Numbered from the stretch's first letter, positions 8,845 to 18,026 are shown. The stretch: 64,000 nucleotides of DNA from Sulfurovum sp. NBC37-1 (GCF_000010345.1 NC_009663.1:1302001-1366000), one strand, 5' to 3'. Notes: generated by a model from the sequence alone, not told the origin. Made by a program: numbers and translations.

Positions 8845-10971
8845 TTACTCCTTTATTTTTTTGCCGATAGGGATATAAAATTTATCCAGATAGTCCTTCA
8901 TCATTCTTCGTGCACTGAATTGCGGTGATATGCTCATCATTGCCTTTTTCATTTTCTTAACCCACTCTTTGGGAAATGCTTCGTTATCGATGTTGTAAAA
9001 AAGTGGAACGATCTCATTTTCAAGTATATCATAAATATCTTGGGCATCCCGGGCATCATCGGATATTTCTTTTCCGATCTTCCAGCCGTTCTCACCATTG
9101 TAGGCTTCCGGCCACCAGCCGTCCAACCCGGAGAAATGCAGCGTACCGTTCAGACTGGCTTTCATGCCGCTGGTACCACAGGCTTCCATAGGTATCTGCG
9201 GATTGTTCAGCCACACATCGACACCCCTGACAAGATATTTTGCCACTTCTTCGCCATAATCTTCAATGAAAGCTATTCTACCTTTAAAACGGGGGTTTTG
9301 TGCAACCTTGAAAATATTCTGTATCATTTTCTTTCCCGGATTATCGGAGGGATGCGCCTTGCCCGTAAAGATGATCTGAACGGGTCTGTCACAGTCAATG
9401 ACGATCTTTTCCAGTTTTTCAAGGTCATGCAGGATCAGGTTCGGCCGTTTGTAGCTTGTCATTCTTCGTGCAAAGCCTATGGTCAGTACATCGGGGTCCA
9501 GCATAACGCCTTCCGCCATTGCTACCAGCGGGTCTATACCCTCGTTGGCCCATTTCTGCCTGACCCGCTCTCTTACAAAATTGACAAGCCGGACCTTATT
9601 GGCATAATGCATATCCCAGATCTTCTCTTCATCGATCTCCTCCACCCTGCTCCATACCGCTTCTTCATCTTCCAGATGCTGCCACTGCTCACCCAGCACT
9701 TTGTCATAGGTTCGGGTCAGTTCATCACTCAGCCAGGTGGGAATATGCACCCCGTTTGTCACATATTCTATGGGTACATTCTCTTTCGTATCCATAGCAA
9801 AGACATTCTTCCAGATCTCTTTGGTCACTTCCGAGTGTTTTTTACTGACAGCATTTCGCTGATGGCACATTTTCAGTCCAAGAACGGTCATATTGAAACC
9901 GTCATTGGGTGCATCGGGATTGCTGCCAAAACTGAAGAACTGCTCTTTGCTCAGACCAAGTTTTTGCCAGTAGTCTCTGAAGTAGTTGCTCATCATATCG
10001 AAACTGTATACATCTGTAGCGGCCTGGAGCGGCGTATGTGTCGTAAAGACAGAGGTCTCTTTGACTTTCTCCACCGCTTCATCCAGACTCATTTTTTCAT
10101 CTTCTATAAAACTTCTCACCCTTTCAAAAAGCGCGAAGGCCGGATGCCCTTCGTTCAGGTGGAGAATGGAATATTTGATGCCAAGCTCTTCAAGCACTCT
10201 GTATCCGCCTATACCCAGTACTATCTGCTGCCTGAGACGCTGATTCATATCGGGGACATAAAGGTGGGAGCTGATACCTCTGTCCCAGGGGTCATTCTGT
10301 TCCACATCTGTATCGAGCAGGTAGAGTGTGACTCTGCCGACATTGATCTTCCACACAGAAGTATAGACCGGCGGGTCGATAAAGGGAACCTGTATCGTAA
10401 AATGGTTTCCGTCGTGGTCCAAAACCCTTTCAATCGGTGCACTGTCCTTGTCTATGGTTTCATTGCTCCCGTTCTGCCACCCGTCGCTGCCTATGACCTG
10501 CCTGACATAGCCCTGCGCATACATGAACCCTATGCCTACCATCGGCAGCCCCATATCACTTGATTCTTTGAGAATATCTCCCGCAAGAAAACCAAGCCCC
10601 CCCGAATAGATGGGTACAGAGTGGTGTAACCCATACTCTGCACAGAAGTAGGCAATGGGAAGCGGCTCTTCTTCGGCATAGACTCTGCTGTCCTGCATAT
10701 AGTCTTTGAACAGGGCATGGACATATTTGTATTCTTTCATAAATGTTTCATCCTCTCCCAAAGAGGCAAGGTCTTTCCTGGATAAAGCATTTAACATTTT
10801 TATAGGGTTTTCACTGCTCTCTTTCCATAAGTACGGATTGATGAGTTTAAAAAGATTTTTCCCCCTCGGATTCCATGTCCACCAAAGGTTTAGGGCGATA
10901 TCACTGAGAAATTCTATCTCTTTGGGCAGCTTTGGTATAGCGATATTTTTTGAAGGATCATCAATGAACAT
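8845..10971 (-). CDS. glgP: alpha-glucan (glycogen/maltodextrin) phosphorylase
   Basis: 708 residues, the size of the short alpha-glucan phosphorylase family (GT35) found in archaea and many bacteria. The PLP site EACGTSGMKASLNG is present near residue 600, preceded by the conserved VDVWLNNPQIPMEACG. The N-terminus carries the AxNLWWTWNP motif of this subfamily. It releases glucose-1-P from alpha-1,4-glucan. This is the first gene of the six-gene run 10971 to 1; the start has GGAAATAAAG upstream, and a TATACT box lies about 30 bases before the ATG. Confidence 0.96.
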   Translation of the reverse strand: MFIDDPSKNIAIPKLPKEIEFLSDIALNLWWTWNPRGKNLFKLINPYLWKESSENPIKMLNALSRKDLASLGEDETFMKEYKYVHALFKDYMQDSRVYAEEEPLPIAYFCAEYGLHHSVPIYSGGLGFLAGDILKESSDMGLPMVGIGFMYAQGYVRQVIGSDGWQNGSNETIDKDSAPIERVLDHDGNHFTIQVPFIDPPVYTSVWKINVGRVTLYLLDTDVEQNDPWDRGISSHLYVPDMNQRLRQQIVLGIGGYRVLEELGIKYSILHLNEGHPAFALFERVRSFIEDEKMSLDEAVEKVKETSVFTTHTPLQAATDVYSFDMMSNYFRDYWQKLGLSKEQFFSFGSNPDAPNDGFNMTVLGLKMCHQRNAVSKKHSEVTKEIWKNVFAMDTKENVPIEYVTNGVHIPTWLSDELTRTYDKVLGEQWQHLEDEEAVWSRVEEIDEEKIWDMHYANKVRLVNFVRERVRQKWANEGIDPLVAMAEGVMLDPDVLTIGFARRMTSYKRPNLILHDLEKLEKIVIDCDRPVQIIFTGKAHPSDNPGKKMIQNIFKVAQNPRFKGRIAFIEDYGEEVAKYLVRGVDVWLNNPQIPMEACGTSGMKASLNGTLHFSGLDGWWPEAYNGENGWKIGKEISDDARDAQDIYDILENEIVPLFYNIDNEAFPKEWVKKMKKAMMSISPQFSARRMMKDYLDKFYIPIGKKIKE

Positions 10972-11000
10972 TCTTTATTTCCAATCTTATCTTATTTTAG

Positions 11001-11006
11001 AGTATA
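11001..11006 (-). promoter_or_regulatory. candidate -10 box for the alpha-glucan operon
   Basis: TATACT read on the minus strand, 30 bases before the glgP ATG in the 54-base gap to crcB. No clear -35 hexamer is seen, which is usual for Campylobacterota sigma70 promoters. This is assigned from motif and position only. Confidence 0.45.
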
Positions 11007-11025
11007 TTCCTGTCTTCTATCTCAT

Positions 11026-11409
11026 TTATCCATATAGTCGTTTGAAAAGCATCATACCAAGCATCGTAGCAACCACACACAGGAAAACATTAAGCGTGAT
11101 ATTTGTTACCACACGCCCCCACAGTCCTCCCTGCAGCATTGTAACCGTCTCAAGGGAAAAAGTAGAGAAGGTTGTTAGTGCACCGAGCATCCCGGTGATC
11201 ACCAGTGCTTTTTGGTGCGGAGCCACGACCGATTCAAAATATAGTGCCAGAAAACCGATAATAAAACTCCCCAACACATTCACACTCAGCGTACCGACGG
11301 GAAACAGTGTCGGCGAAAGTCTCTGCACCCAGCCGCTGATGAGAAAACGAAGGATCGCACCTACAAAACCTCCCGTACCCACGGCTAGCAACAAATAGGG
11401 CTGCATCAT
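11026..11409 (-). CDS. crcB: fluoride channel FluC/CrcB
   Basis: 127 residues with four hydrophobic segments. Family marks are GTGGFVGAILRFLIS at the N-terminus, the VNVLGSFIIGFL segment and the GALTTFSTFSLE motif lining the fluoride pore. It exports F- from the cytoplasm as a dual-topology dimer. The start ATG overlaps the stop of the upstream DUF190 gene (ATGATG), so the two are translationally coupled. No fluoride riboswitch is recognisable in the short region before the pair. Confidence 0.95.
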   Translation of the reverse strand: MMQPYLLLAVGTGGFVGAILRFLISGWVQRLSPTLFPVGTLSVNVLGSFIIGFLALYFESVVAPHQKALVITGMLGALTTFSTFSLETVTMLQGGLWGRVVTNITLNVFLCVVATMLGMMLFKRLYG

Positions 11410-11756
11410 TTGTCTCCGAACTTGGGATGGTGGTACTGGATGATCTCGATATCGTTCATCGTCACAAGCCCTTCGGCTATCATACCGTCTGCTGCATCAA
11501 GGAACGCTTTGATCTTCTCTTCGGTGTCTATGATAGTGACGATCAACGGTACTTTCTGTTTGAGTGCCCAGACATTGAAACTGTGTATCTCGGAGTGTGC
11601 TCCCATTCCAGCGACGGCTTTCAGAACGGTTGCTCCGGCTAGCCCTTTCTCTTTTGCCAAAGTCAAAAGTGCTTCAAAAAGCGGTTTGCCATCTACCGTA
11701 TCTTCATTACTGATATAGATCTTTAACTCTTTCCGTATTCCCAAATAACGTTGCAT
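11406..11756 (-). CDS. DUF190 protein (PII-like), partner of CrcB
   Basis: 116 residues. The centre has the DUF190 pattern GLAGATVLKAVAGMGAHSEIH followed by the VPLIVTIIDTEEKI strand, a ferredoxin-like PII-type fold in known members. Genes of this family often sit beside crcB, and here the two overlap by 4 bases. A role in sensing or gating is inferred only from this pairing; the molecular function is not established. Confidence 0.88.
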   Translation of the reverse strand: MQRYLGIRKELKIYISNEDTVDGKPLFEALLTLAKEKGLAGATVLKAVAGMGAHSEIHSFNVWALKQKVPLIVTIIDTEEKIKAFLDAADGMIAEGLVTMNDIEIIQYHHPKFGDK

Positions 11757-11801
11757 CTTTTTCCTTTGATATGTGAAATTCTAACTTTGTTCAGTATATC
11801 T

Positions 11802-12446
11802 CTACATTGTTCCCCAGAGACCTTTGACACCGCTGATGATGAACTGTGCAGCGATTGCACCGACGATTAGTCCCATGATCCTTGTCAGTATCTTCATTCC
11901 TGTTACGCCGAGTGCCCTGTTGATAGCTCCAGCGTAACGCAGTGTAAAGTAGATCACAATTGCTGCAGCAAAAATAGCCGCACTGATAAGTCCGTAGCTG
12001 ATCACCATCGAATGGTTTTGCAAGTGGTTGTTGTTCAAGACAATGATCGTGGCAATTGCCCCGGGTCCGAAAAGGATGGGGATACCAAGAGGAATGACTG
12101 ATACATCTTCTTTCTCCGTCGCTTCATCTGCCTCTTCTTTTGAATGTCTTGCTTTACTCTGCTGTCCATATGCCATATTAATAGCAATGAGCATCAGGAT
12201 GATGCCGCCTATGACTTTCAGAGACAAGACATTGATACCAAAAAGTTTGAATACAAATTCGCCGCTGAAAAGAGTTACCAATGATGCAATGAGTATTGTC
12301 AATGTCGCCTTAAAGGCGATAGGCCTGATAACATTAGGTGTAGGTGGTGTCACCATTCCTACCATAATGCTTGCAGCGGCAATAGGGTTGAGTATGGTGA
12401 TCAGTGCGATGATGTCATGCGAGAGGATAGAAAGATATGCTGTCAT
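11802..12446 (-). CDS. MarC family integral membrane protein
   Basis: 214 residues with about six hydrophobic helices. The N-terminal helix ends in ITILNPIAAASIMVGM, and the conserved RIMGLIVGAIAAQFIISG lies at the C-terminus, as in MarC/UPF0056 proteins. A charged cytoplasmic loop (KARHSKEEADEATEKEDV) separates helices 3 and 4. AAGGTAAC precedes the ATG. Family members are poorly understood despite the old multiple-antibiotic-resistance name; a small-molecule transport role is presumed. Confidence 0.9.
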   Translation of the reverse strand: MTAYLSILSHDIIALITILNPIAAASIMVGMVTPPTPNVIRPIAFKATLTILIASLVTLFSGEFVFKLFGINVLSLKVIGGIILMLIAINMAYGQQSKARHSKEEADEATEKEDVSVIPLGIPILFGPGAIATIIVLNNNHLQNHSMVISYGLISAAIFAAAIVIYFTLRYAGAINRALGVTGMKILTRIMGLIVGAIAAQFIISGVKGLWGTM

Positions 12447-12568
12447 TTTGTTACCTTGTTATTGGCTTGCTGTAAAGAAACGATTTTGATGGACTTTCCT
12501 ATTTTTTACTAATGCTGTTGTATTGATTTTCATATCAGATTATACAGAAAAATCTTGAGAGATTTGGG

Positions 12569-12814
12569 TTATATGATTTCTTCAAGGTCATGCGCCAGTT
12601 CATCCGCTTTGGACTTCTCTTTGCTTTTTACATGGGCCATTGTGGCCCATACCGCTCCGGCGAAACTGAGCACAATGAATATCCACGGATTAATCAGATC
12701 ATAGGCATAGTAGTCTACCATGGCCGTAAGGGCTATGAACAGTACAAAATAGACCGTGAAAAGTGCTATTTTGTGTTTAAGGCTAATCTTTGTCTTCTTT
12801 TTTGTCGATCTCAT
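12569..12814 (-). CDS. small two-TM membrane protein of unknown function
   Basis: 81 residues: a basic N-terminus, hydrophobic segments at about 16-36 and 42-60, and a highly charged tail. I do not recognise a family. The start overlaps the end of the DUF308 gene by 32 bases, but GGAGG lies about 11 bases before the ATG and no later start is available, so the overlap looks real. The coupling implies co-expression with the HdeD-like protein. Confidence 0.7.
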   Translation of the reverse strand: MRSTKKKTKISLKHKIALFTVYFVLFIALTAMVDYYAYDLINPWIFIVLSFAGAVWATMAHVKSKEKSKADELAHDLEEII

Positions 12815-13367
12815 CGAGAAAAATGCCTCCTGAAAGCAGTGCTACACCATCAAAAAGAAGGCTTATTCCTACAAGCAGTCCGACCATAAAGAGGGAACTG
12901 AACGGCCATCCGACAATGAAGATGACACCCAGCACCAGTGAAGTGATGGCATTGATAAGCCACAGCCACCACATTTTCTGGGGCTTGAGTGAAAATGCCA
13001 GGCCAAATCCGGCGAAGGCATCGGTAAAGAAATAGATGGCAAACAGCAGGCCAAGCGCAGCGATCCCCTGCATAGGGTAGAAGATCATAAAAAGCCCTAC
13101 CATGACAAGCAGGAAGCTTTTCAGCCATCCTGCCCAGTCATTCTTGTTACTTTGCCACGTTAGCCATCCGGCGGATATGCCGGCAAAAAGCATCAGGTAT
13201 GCCACGAATGCCAGTGTCGTGAACGACATGAAGGTGGGAAATACGATCCCCGCCGTACCGAGTACGATGAAGACGATCCCGCTTATCTTGGCATACTTCT
13301 TGAAGTTGTCTACCAGGTTCTTGTTAATGTTCATCTCAGGACTGAGATTGTTGTTCCAGTTCCACAT
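12783..13367 (-). CDS. HdeD-like DUF308 membrane protein
   Basis: 194 residues with about six short hydrophobic helices in DUF308 pairs (VFIVLGTAGIVFPTFMSF, LVMVGLFMIFYPMQGIAA, ITSLVLGVIFIVGWP). HdeD is an acid-resistance membrane protein in E. coli. AAAGGATTCAAT precedes the ATG, 15 bases after the yfdX-like stop region on the opposite side of the gap. The context of YfdX, proton pump and antiporters fits a pH-stress role, by inference. Confidence 0.88.
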   Translation of the reverse strand: MWNWNNNLSPEMNINKNLVDNFKKYAKISGIVFIVLGTAGIVFPTFMSFTTLAFVAYLMLFAGISAGWLTWQSNKNDWAGWLKSFLLVMVGLFMIFYPMQGIAALGLLFAIYFFTDAFAGFGLAFSLKPQKMWWLWLINAITSLVLGVIFIVGWPFSSLFMVGLLVGISLLFDGVALLSGGIFLDEIDKKEDKD

Positions 13368-13382
13368 ATTGAATCCTTTGGT

Positions 13383-14369
13383 TTATTGTACCGTTTTTTT
13401 CTCGTCTTTTTGTGCTTCCTGTTTGAATTCCTCTTTGACCTTCACTGCTTTTTGGGCCTCTTTCTTTTCAAATACATTGACTTTTTGTTCTGCTGCCTGT
13501 TCGGGTGTCTCTTTTGAGATCTTCGTATTGGCAATGATCTTCTTGAAATCATTTTTCAATGTATCATACAGTTTCTCAACCATATTTTTACCTTTGATCT
13601 CTTTCTGGATCTTCTCTATGTCATCATTGAGCAGTTTGTAGGCCGCTTCATGTCTCGAGACGTAACCGAGAAGTTCCGCTCTCTTGAGCTCTTCTTTGGC
13701 TGCAGCCAGCAGTTTCTGGGCTTCGTCTTTTTTGCTTTTGTCCAGTTTGGATGCATCTGTAATGAGATCCTGAGCTGTCAGCAATGGTGTCGGGATGATC
13801 GCTTTGACCACTACAAGCGAGTTCATGGCTTCCGCTATGGCTGCAAATGCTGCCTTGTCATTTCCTTTGTTCAGTTCATCCAACGCTTTTTTCGTCGCTA
13901 CCGGATAGATCTTCATTGGAATGGAGATAACGGAAATATCCAGTTCATCTTTGAGGGGTGTCAGAACAGCAGTGGCAGCCTGTGTATCATGCGCTTTCAA
14001 AAGCTGTTGTGCCAGTTTGAGTCTTGCGTCTATGACATCGGATGTTCCCATAAAAGCAAAAGCCTGGAATCTCTCATCGATAGGAATGATATCAAGTGAC
14101 GGATCGGCTTTCAGCGCAGCATCGAAACTCTTCGTTGCCGATTCAAGTGCCTTTTTGGCATCTTCTTTTTTACCTGCCTGCATTGCCTGGAGTGCTGCAA
14201 AAGTATTTTGCATACCTGCAACGATCTCTTTGGGAGCCTGCTTATGGTTCTTAACCTCCTGCTGCATCACATTGTTGACCAGTTCTTTTTTGTCTGTTTT
14301 TGCCTGCAATCCTGTTGCTCCTAAAAGCAACCCGCATGTCAAAGCTGAAAGTAAAAATCTTTTTTTCAT
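13383..14369 (-). CDS. YfdX family exported stress protein
   Basis: 328 residues. A clear Sec signal peptide (MKKRFLLSALTCGLLLGATG, cleavage after LQA) is followed by an alpha-helical YfdX domain to about residue 210, then a Lys/Glu/Ala-rich tail with coiled-coil character ending in repeated KEEFKQEAQKDEKK-type charge. E. coli yfdX is EvgA-activated and tied to acid/multidrug stress. It sits next to the HdeD-like gene, itself an acid-resistance family. The long charged tail is not part of the core domain. GGATATAAA precedes the ATG. Confidence 0.88.
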   Translation of the reverse strand: MKKRFLLSALTCGLLLGATGLQAKTDKKELVNNVMQQEVKNHKQAPKEIVAGMQNTFAALQAMQAGKKEDAKKALESATKSFDAALKADPSLDIIPIDERFQAFAFMGTSDVIDARLKLAQQLLKAHDTQAATAVLTPLKDELDISVISIPMKIYPVATKKALDELNKGNDKAAFAAIAEAMNSLVVVKAIIPTPLLTAQDLITDASKLDKSKKDEAQKLLAAAKEELKRAELLGYVSRHEAAYKLLNDDIEKIQKEIKGKNMVEKLYDTLKNDFKKIIANTKISKETPEQAAEQKVNVFEKKEAQKAVKVKEEFKQEAQKDEKKTVQ

Positions 14370-14440
14370 TTTATATCCTTATAATTTTTATTTGTTACAG
14401 TAAAATCTTAATCCTATTTGTATAACCGATGTTTAATGTA

Positions 14441-15139
14441 TTAGGAGAGTAACTCTTCTACCGTTACATAATCACCTACACGGCCGGTCATTTTTTCTGC
14501 TTCTTTATTTACAGGTAGTGTTTTTTTACCGGGTCTCCAGTTTGCAGGGCATACTTCACCGGTTTTTTCAGCATGCTGCCATGCTTCTACCTGACGAAGG
14601 AATTCATTGACGTTCCTGCCTACTGACGGTGCCTGTACTTCCTGGGCAACACATACACCATGAGGATCAATAAGGAATCTTCCCCTCAGTGCAACACCTT
14701 CATCTTCCAAGTACACACCGAATGCACGACTGACCTCTCCTGTGCCATCTGCACCGATCGTTAATTTGAAATCTTTTAAAACAGGTTCAGTCTCTACAAA
14801 TCTTTTATGCGAAAACTTTGTGTCCGTTGAAACTGCCAAAATCTCTACACCCATTTTTTCAAATTCATCCGCTTTTGCATTCATCGCTGCCAGTTCCGTA
14901 GGACACACAAAGGTGAAATCGGCAGGGTAGAAACATACTACATGCCATTTCCCTTCATAATCTTTGCTGCTCACTGTTGTATAGTGACCTGTTTTTGCAT
15001 CGTATGCTTCCATTGTAAATTCCGGTGTTTTTCTCATTACTAATGTTGAACTCATGTTACTTTCCTTTTTCTCTTGGTTTTTTTCCATATTTGCAGGTTC
15101 TTCTTTAAGAGGAACGACTTCTGTGTTATCACACGCCAT
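14441..15139 (-). CDS. ahpC: 2-Cys peroxiredoxin (AhpC/Prx)
   Basis: 232 residues from the ATG at 15139 behind AAGGAAAATTT. The peroxidatic cysteine is in FYPADFTFVCPTEL and the resolving one in GEVCPANW, the typical two-Cys AhpC arrangement; it reduces H2O2 and organic peroxides with a thiol donor. The family core begins at the internal MSSTLVMRKTPEF (ATG about 15055), which has its own AAGGAAAG, so the 28-residue Lys/Glu-rich leader could be optional. A GATAA-N3-TTATC palindrome lies just upstream. Confidence 0.94.
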   Translation of the reverse strand: MACDNTEVVPLKEEPANMEKNQEKKESNMSSTLVMRKTPEFTMEAYDAKTGHYTTVSSKDYEGKWHVVCFYPADFTFVCPTELAAMNAKADEFEKMGVEILAVSTDTKFSHKRFVETEPVLKDFKLTIGADGTGEVSRAFGVYLEDEGVALRGRFLIDPHGVCVAQEVQAPSVGRNVNEFLRQVEAWQHAEKTGEVCPANWRPGKKTLPVNKEAEKMTGRVGDYVTVEELLS

Positions 15140-15154
15140 AAATTTTCCTTTATA

Positions 15155-15182
15155 GATAATTTTTATCAACAAAAAAATTATA
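15155..15182 (-). promoter_or_regulatory. ahpC promoter with Fur/PerR-like palindrome
   Basis: On the minus strand TATAAT (15177-15182) is followed 9 bases later by GATAAAAATTATC (15155-15167), a perfect GATAA/TTATC inverted repeat at about the transcription start. PerR and Fur operators of this AT-rich type control peroxiredoxin genes in related bacteria. Operator assignment is inference. Confidence 0.45.
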
Positions 15183-15268
15183 GTACTAAAACACTAATCT
15201 ATTATTAATGAAGACAATGAAAAAATTAATAATATCTTATGAAAGATAAAAAATATGTCAGGGTACCT

Positions 15269-16006
15269 TTATTTTATGCTCTTTGCCAGGCTGGGGTAAT
15301 GATGTTCCAGTTTGGCAAGTTCCTCTGTAAGCGTCTTACTCATATCAATCTCTTTCTCTCTGATATCCTGTAAAAACCGGATACGTCGTTCTACAAAATA
15401 GAAATAGAGTAAAATACTCACACCTGCAGCATACAAGCACCATAGTGATGTAAATCCGTACGGTTTTATAAGGTATACCACAGTCAGTCCCAAAAGGTTC
15501 AGCCATCCAAAAAGTTGAATGGCAATACTGCTGCTGAGTATGAGTGCTCCGCAGGTGGTAATGATATACCCTACAGCCAGCCACAAATGTTTTGTCGCAG
15601 GATTGTCATAGGCAAGCACACCATCCACTATGGATACATGGGTCGGTACGATCGAAAGTTTCCACAGAGAATATGCTGTTAACAAAGCCCCTAAAAACAT
15701 GAGGAATGCAATGAGGTGCTTACGGATACCTGCAGGCTGGAGCAGCCAGATCGCCAAAGGCACAAGGAACTGCAACAGCCCCTGTGCATAGAAAACAAAG
15801 ATACTCTCAGCCATATGCAATGCTCTGCCGCCAATGAGATGATCCATACCAAGCCAGACAAATCCCTGGGTAAATTGGTGTAAAGAAAAAAACAGCGGCA
15901 GACTGGCAAAGACCACTTCATTAGGTGAACTTACTTTTTTCAAGGTCATGATCCCTACAATGAAAATCGCTCCGGAAACTGTAAAATTCAATATAGCAAA
16001 ATCCAC
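15269..16006 (-). CDS. DUF6629 family multi-pass membrane protein
   Basis: 245 residues, about seven hydrophobic helices and a charged C-terminal helix (IREKEIDMSKTLTEELAKLE). The N-terminal half, with SLPLFFSLHQFTQGFVWL and conserved His/Gln, matches the DUF6629 pattern. The start is GTG behind AAAGGATAAACA. It is the last gene of the run from the proton ATPase; the gap to the DUF4010 gene is 14 bases. Function is unknown. Confidence 0.8.
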   Translation of the reverse strand: MDFAILNFTVSGAIFIVGIMTLKKVSSPNEVVFASLPLFFSLHQFTQGFVWLGMDHLIGGRALHMAESIFVFYAQGLLQFLVPLAIWLLQPAGIRKHLIAFLMFLGALLTAYSLWKLSIVPTHVSIVDGVLAYDNPATKHLWLAVGYIITTCGALILSSSIAIQLFGWLNLLGLTVVYLIKPYGFTSLWCLYAAGVSILLYFYFVERRIRFLQDIREKEIDMSKTLTEELAKLEHHYPSLAKSIK

Positions 16007-16020
16007 TGTTTATCCTTTCA

Positions 16021-17271
16021 TTAAATCCAAAACCCCATTGCAATGGTTGCAACACCGAGAAGTGCGATCCATGCCGCTGAATTTCTACCACCTTTTACGC
16101 CTCCAAACCATAATGCATAGGCAGATTTAAGGATATTGTTACTTCCTGCCGCGATCATAATAGCTGTGACCAGTTCCGTCTGTGCAACAGAATATTTTCC
16201 GGTAAGAAGAGACAGGATGAAAGGATCAATGTCAGTGAATCCAACCACAAATGAGAGTATCTGTAAGCCCCCATTACCGTAATGACCGATGACAAAATGC
16301 GTAACTACCATCATCAGCACGAAAAGTCCGGCAAACACAAAAGCAGTTCTTAGTTCAAGCGGGTTCTCGTCAACAAAGTCAGCATTGGTGGTTTTATGCT
16401 CTCTTTGCCGCAAATATATAAAAGAGATGACCATACCTGCAAGGGACAGTGCAATGAATGGCAGGGCAAGCGACTTTGCGACAGAAAAATTGAAGACCAT
16501 CGCCACGACCAGAAGCCTCAGATACATCATAGAGGTCGCCGCGATAATCGCTGCATCTATTACCGGGTTATTACCCCCTGCTTTTGCCTTTCGTGCCAGC
16601 ACGACCGTCGTTGCAGTAGAAGAGTATGTCCCGCCGAATATCCCTGTAAGGAAATATCCTTTGGAAGGAAAAAAGTACTTCTGTACCAGGTATCCGCCGT
16701 AACTGATTCCCGAAATGACGACGACCGCCAGCCACATCTTGAAAGGAGAGATAGGGACGTATGGAATGGTATTGGTATTGGGAAGCAGAGGAAGGATCAC
16801 AGCGGAAAGCAGGACCATTTTTCCCAATGTTTCGAATTCGTGCATATTGACATCGGTGCTGAACCGCTGCAGAGACTGTTTGGCATTTAAAAGAAAAATG
16901 ATCAGCACAAAGAGAAGTGACGGCATCCAGAGCGAAAAGCGCTCGGTCATCGGACCGAAGGCATAGACACCAAGCAACACTACATAAGGCAGAATGCTTG
17001 ACCTGCCATTCTCTATTTTTTGTTTGTAAAATACTAAAAATAATACGGACAGCATGACCAGTACAGTAATGTAGAGCGTAAAATGTTCAGGCTCCATTTT
17101 GTAGAAGATAAACCCGAGTATTCCTATGAAGGTATAGGTACGTGCCGTACCAAAGAACAAATTATCATCGTTAGCATGATACTGCTGACGGTAGGCCTTC
17201 AGTTCCATTCCTACAAGAAAACTGAAGACAATGGTAATGGCAAGATGAATAAGATCGGGGCTCAGGTTCAT
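16021..17271 (-). CDS. MgtC/DUF4010 family membrane protein
   Basis: 416 residues with about 12 hydrophobic helices. The N-terminus (LAITIVFSFLVGMELKAYRQQ) resembles MgtC, and the C-terminal two thirds match DUF4010, with GGTYSSTATTVVLARKAK and FVVGFTDIDPFILSLLTG. Such proteins are predicted inner-membrane transporters of unknown substrate. The ATG overlaps the ppk2 stop by 4 bases. The link to polyphosphate synthesis/use is contextual only. Confidence 0.88.
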   Translation of the reverse strand: MNLSPDLIHLAITIVFSFLVGMELKAYRQQYHANDDNLFFGTARTYTFIGILGFIFYKMEPEHFTLYITVLVMLSVLFLVFYKQKIENGRSSILPYVVLLGVYAFGPMTERFSLWMPSLLFVLIIFLLNAKQSLQRFSTDVNMHEFETLGKMVLLSAVILPLLPNTNTIPYVPISPFKMWLAVVVISGISYGGYLVQKYFFPSKGYFLTGIFGGTYSSTATTVVLARKAKAGGNNPVIDAAIIAATSMMYLRLLVVAMVFNFSVAKSLALPFIALSLAGMVISFIYLRQREHKTTNADFVDENPLELRTAFVFAGLFVLMMVVTHFVIGHYGNGGLQILSFVVGFTDIDPFILSLLTGKYSVAQTELVTAIMIAAGSNNILKSAYALWFGGVKGGRNSAAWIALLGVATIAMGFWI

Positions 17272-18026
17272 GGTGCGATCATCTCTTTTTCATAACAGAC
17301 CGGATCAAATTTGCAAATGACGTCATGGTCATATACCAGCAGTGATTTATCTTTATTTGGATAGTCATTGAGACTCAAAAAATGTTTTATGATGTTGATG
17401 CGTGCCTCTTTTTTATCATCTGTATGGACGACATACCATGGCGCATAGACAAAAGAAGTCTTGTTGAACATATCATCTCTTGTCTTGGAGTAAGCATCCC
17501 ACATTTTTTGTGCTTTGGCATCGATAGGACTGAGCTTCCACTGTTTAAGCGGATCAGTCTTGCGTGCTTCCAGGCGCTTTTTCTGTTCTTTTTTGGAAAT
17601 ATCGAGAAAATATTTGAAAAAACAAATATTCGAGTGTGTGAGCATCTGTTCAAAACTGCCTACTTCCTCCATAAAAGCCTTATACTGTTTTTTGGTACAA
17701 AAACCCATCACTTTTTCCACACCGGCACGGTTATACCAGCTTCGGTTGAAAAAAACGATCTCACCTGCACTCGGAAGATGCGGTACATAACGTTGAAAAT
17801 ACCAGGATTTCTTCTCTTTGTCACTTGGTACTCCTAAAGCGACCGTACGTGCTTCACGCGGGCTCAGATGTTCGGTAAAACGCTTGATCGTCCCGTCCTT
17901 CCCTGCTGTATCACGCCCTTCCAAGACCAGACATACAGCTACATTCTCTTCGATCACATATTTTTGGAATTTGACCAGTTCCACCTGCAACTTGTAGAGC
18001 TCTTTTTTATAGACATTTTTTTTCAC
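17268..18026 (-). CDS. ppk2: polyphosphate kinase 2
   Basis: 252 residues, single-domain PPK2 with Walker A-like LEGRDTAGKDGTI, the Walker B-like FFNRSWYNRAGVE and the lid region RLEARKTDPLKQWKLSPID. PPK2 enzymes use polyphosphate to phosphorylate nucleoside mono- or diphosphates. The GTG start overlaps the stop of the flavoprotein gene by one base (TAGTG) with AGAGGAATG upstream. Placement behind a proton ATPase suggests polyphosphate-fed ATP/GTP supply under energy or acid stress, by inference. Confidence 0.94.
   Translation of the reverse strand: MKKNVYKKELYKLQVELVKFQKYVIEENVAVCLVLEGRDTAGKDGTIKRFTEHLSPREARTVALGVPSDKEKKSWYFQRYVPHLPSAGEIVFFNRSWYNRAGVEKVMGFCTKKQYKAFMEEVGSFEQMLTHSNICFFKYFLDISKKEQKKRLEARKTDPLKQWKLSPIDAKAQKMWDAYSKTRDDMFNKTSFVYAPWYVVHTDDKKEARINIIKHFLSLNDYPNKDKSLLVYDHDVICKFDPVCYEKEMIAP

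Noticed and set aside
9040-10563. Long open frame on the plus strand opposite glgP (507 codons)
   Set aside because: It lies entirely antisense to an unmistakable phosphorylase and its protein shows no family features; a codon-bias shadow.
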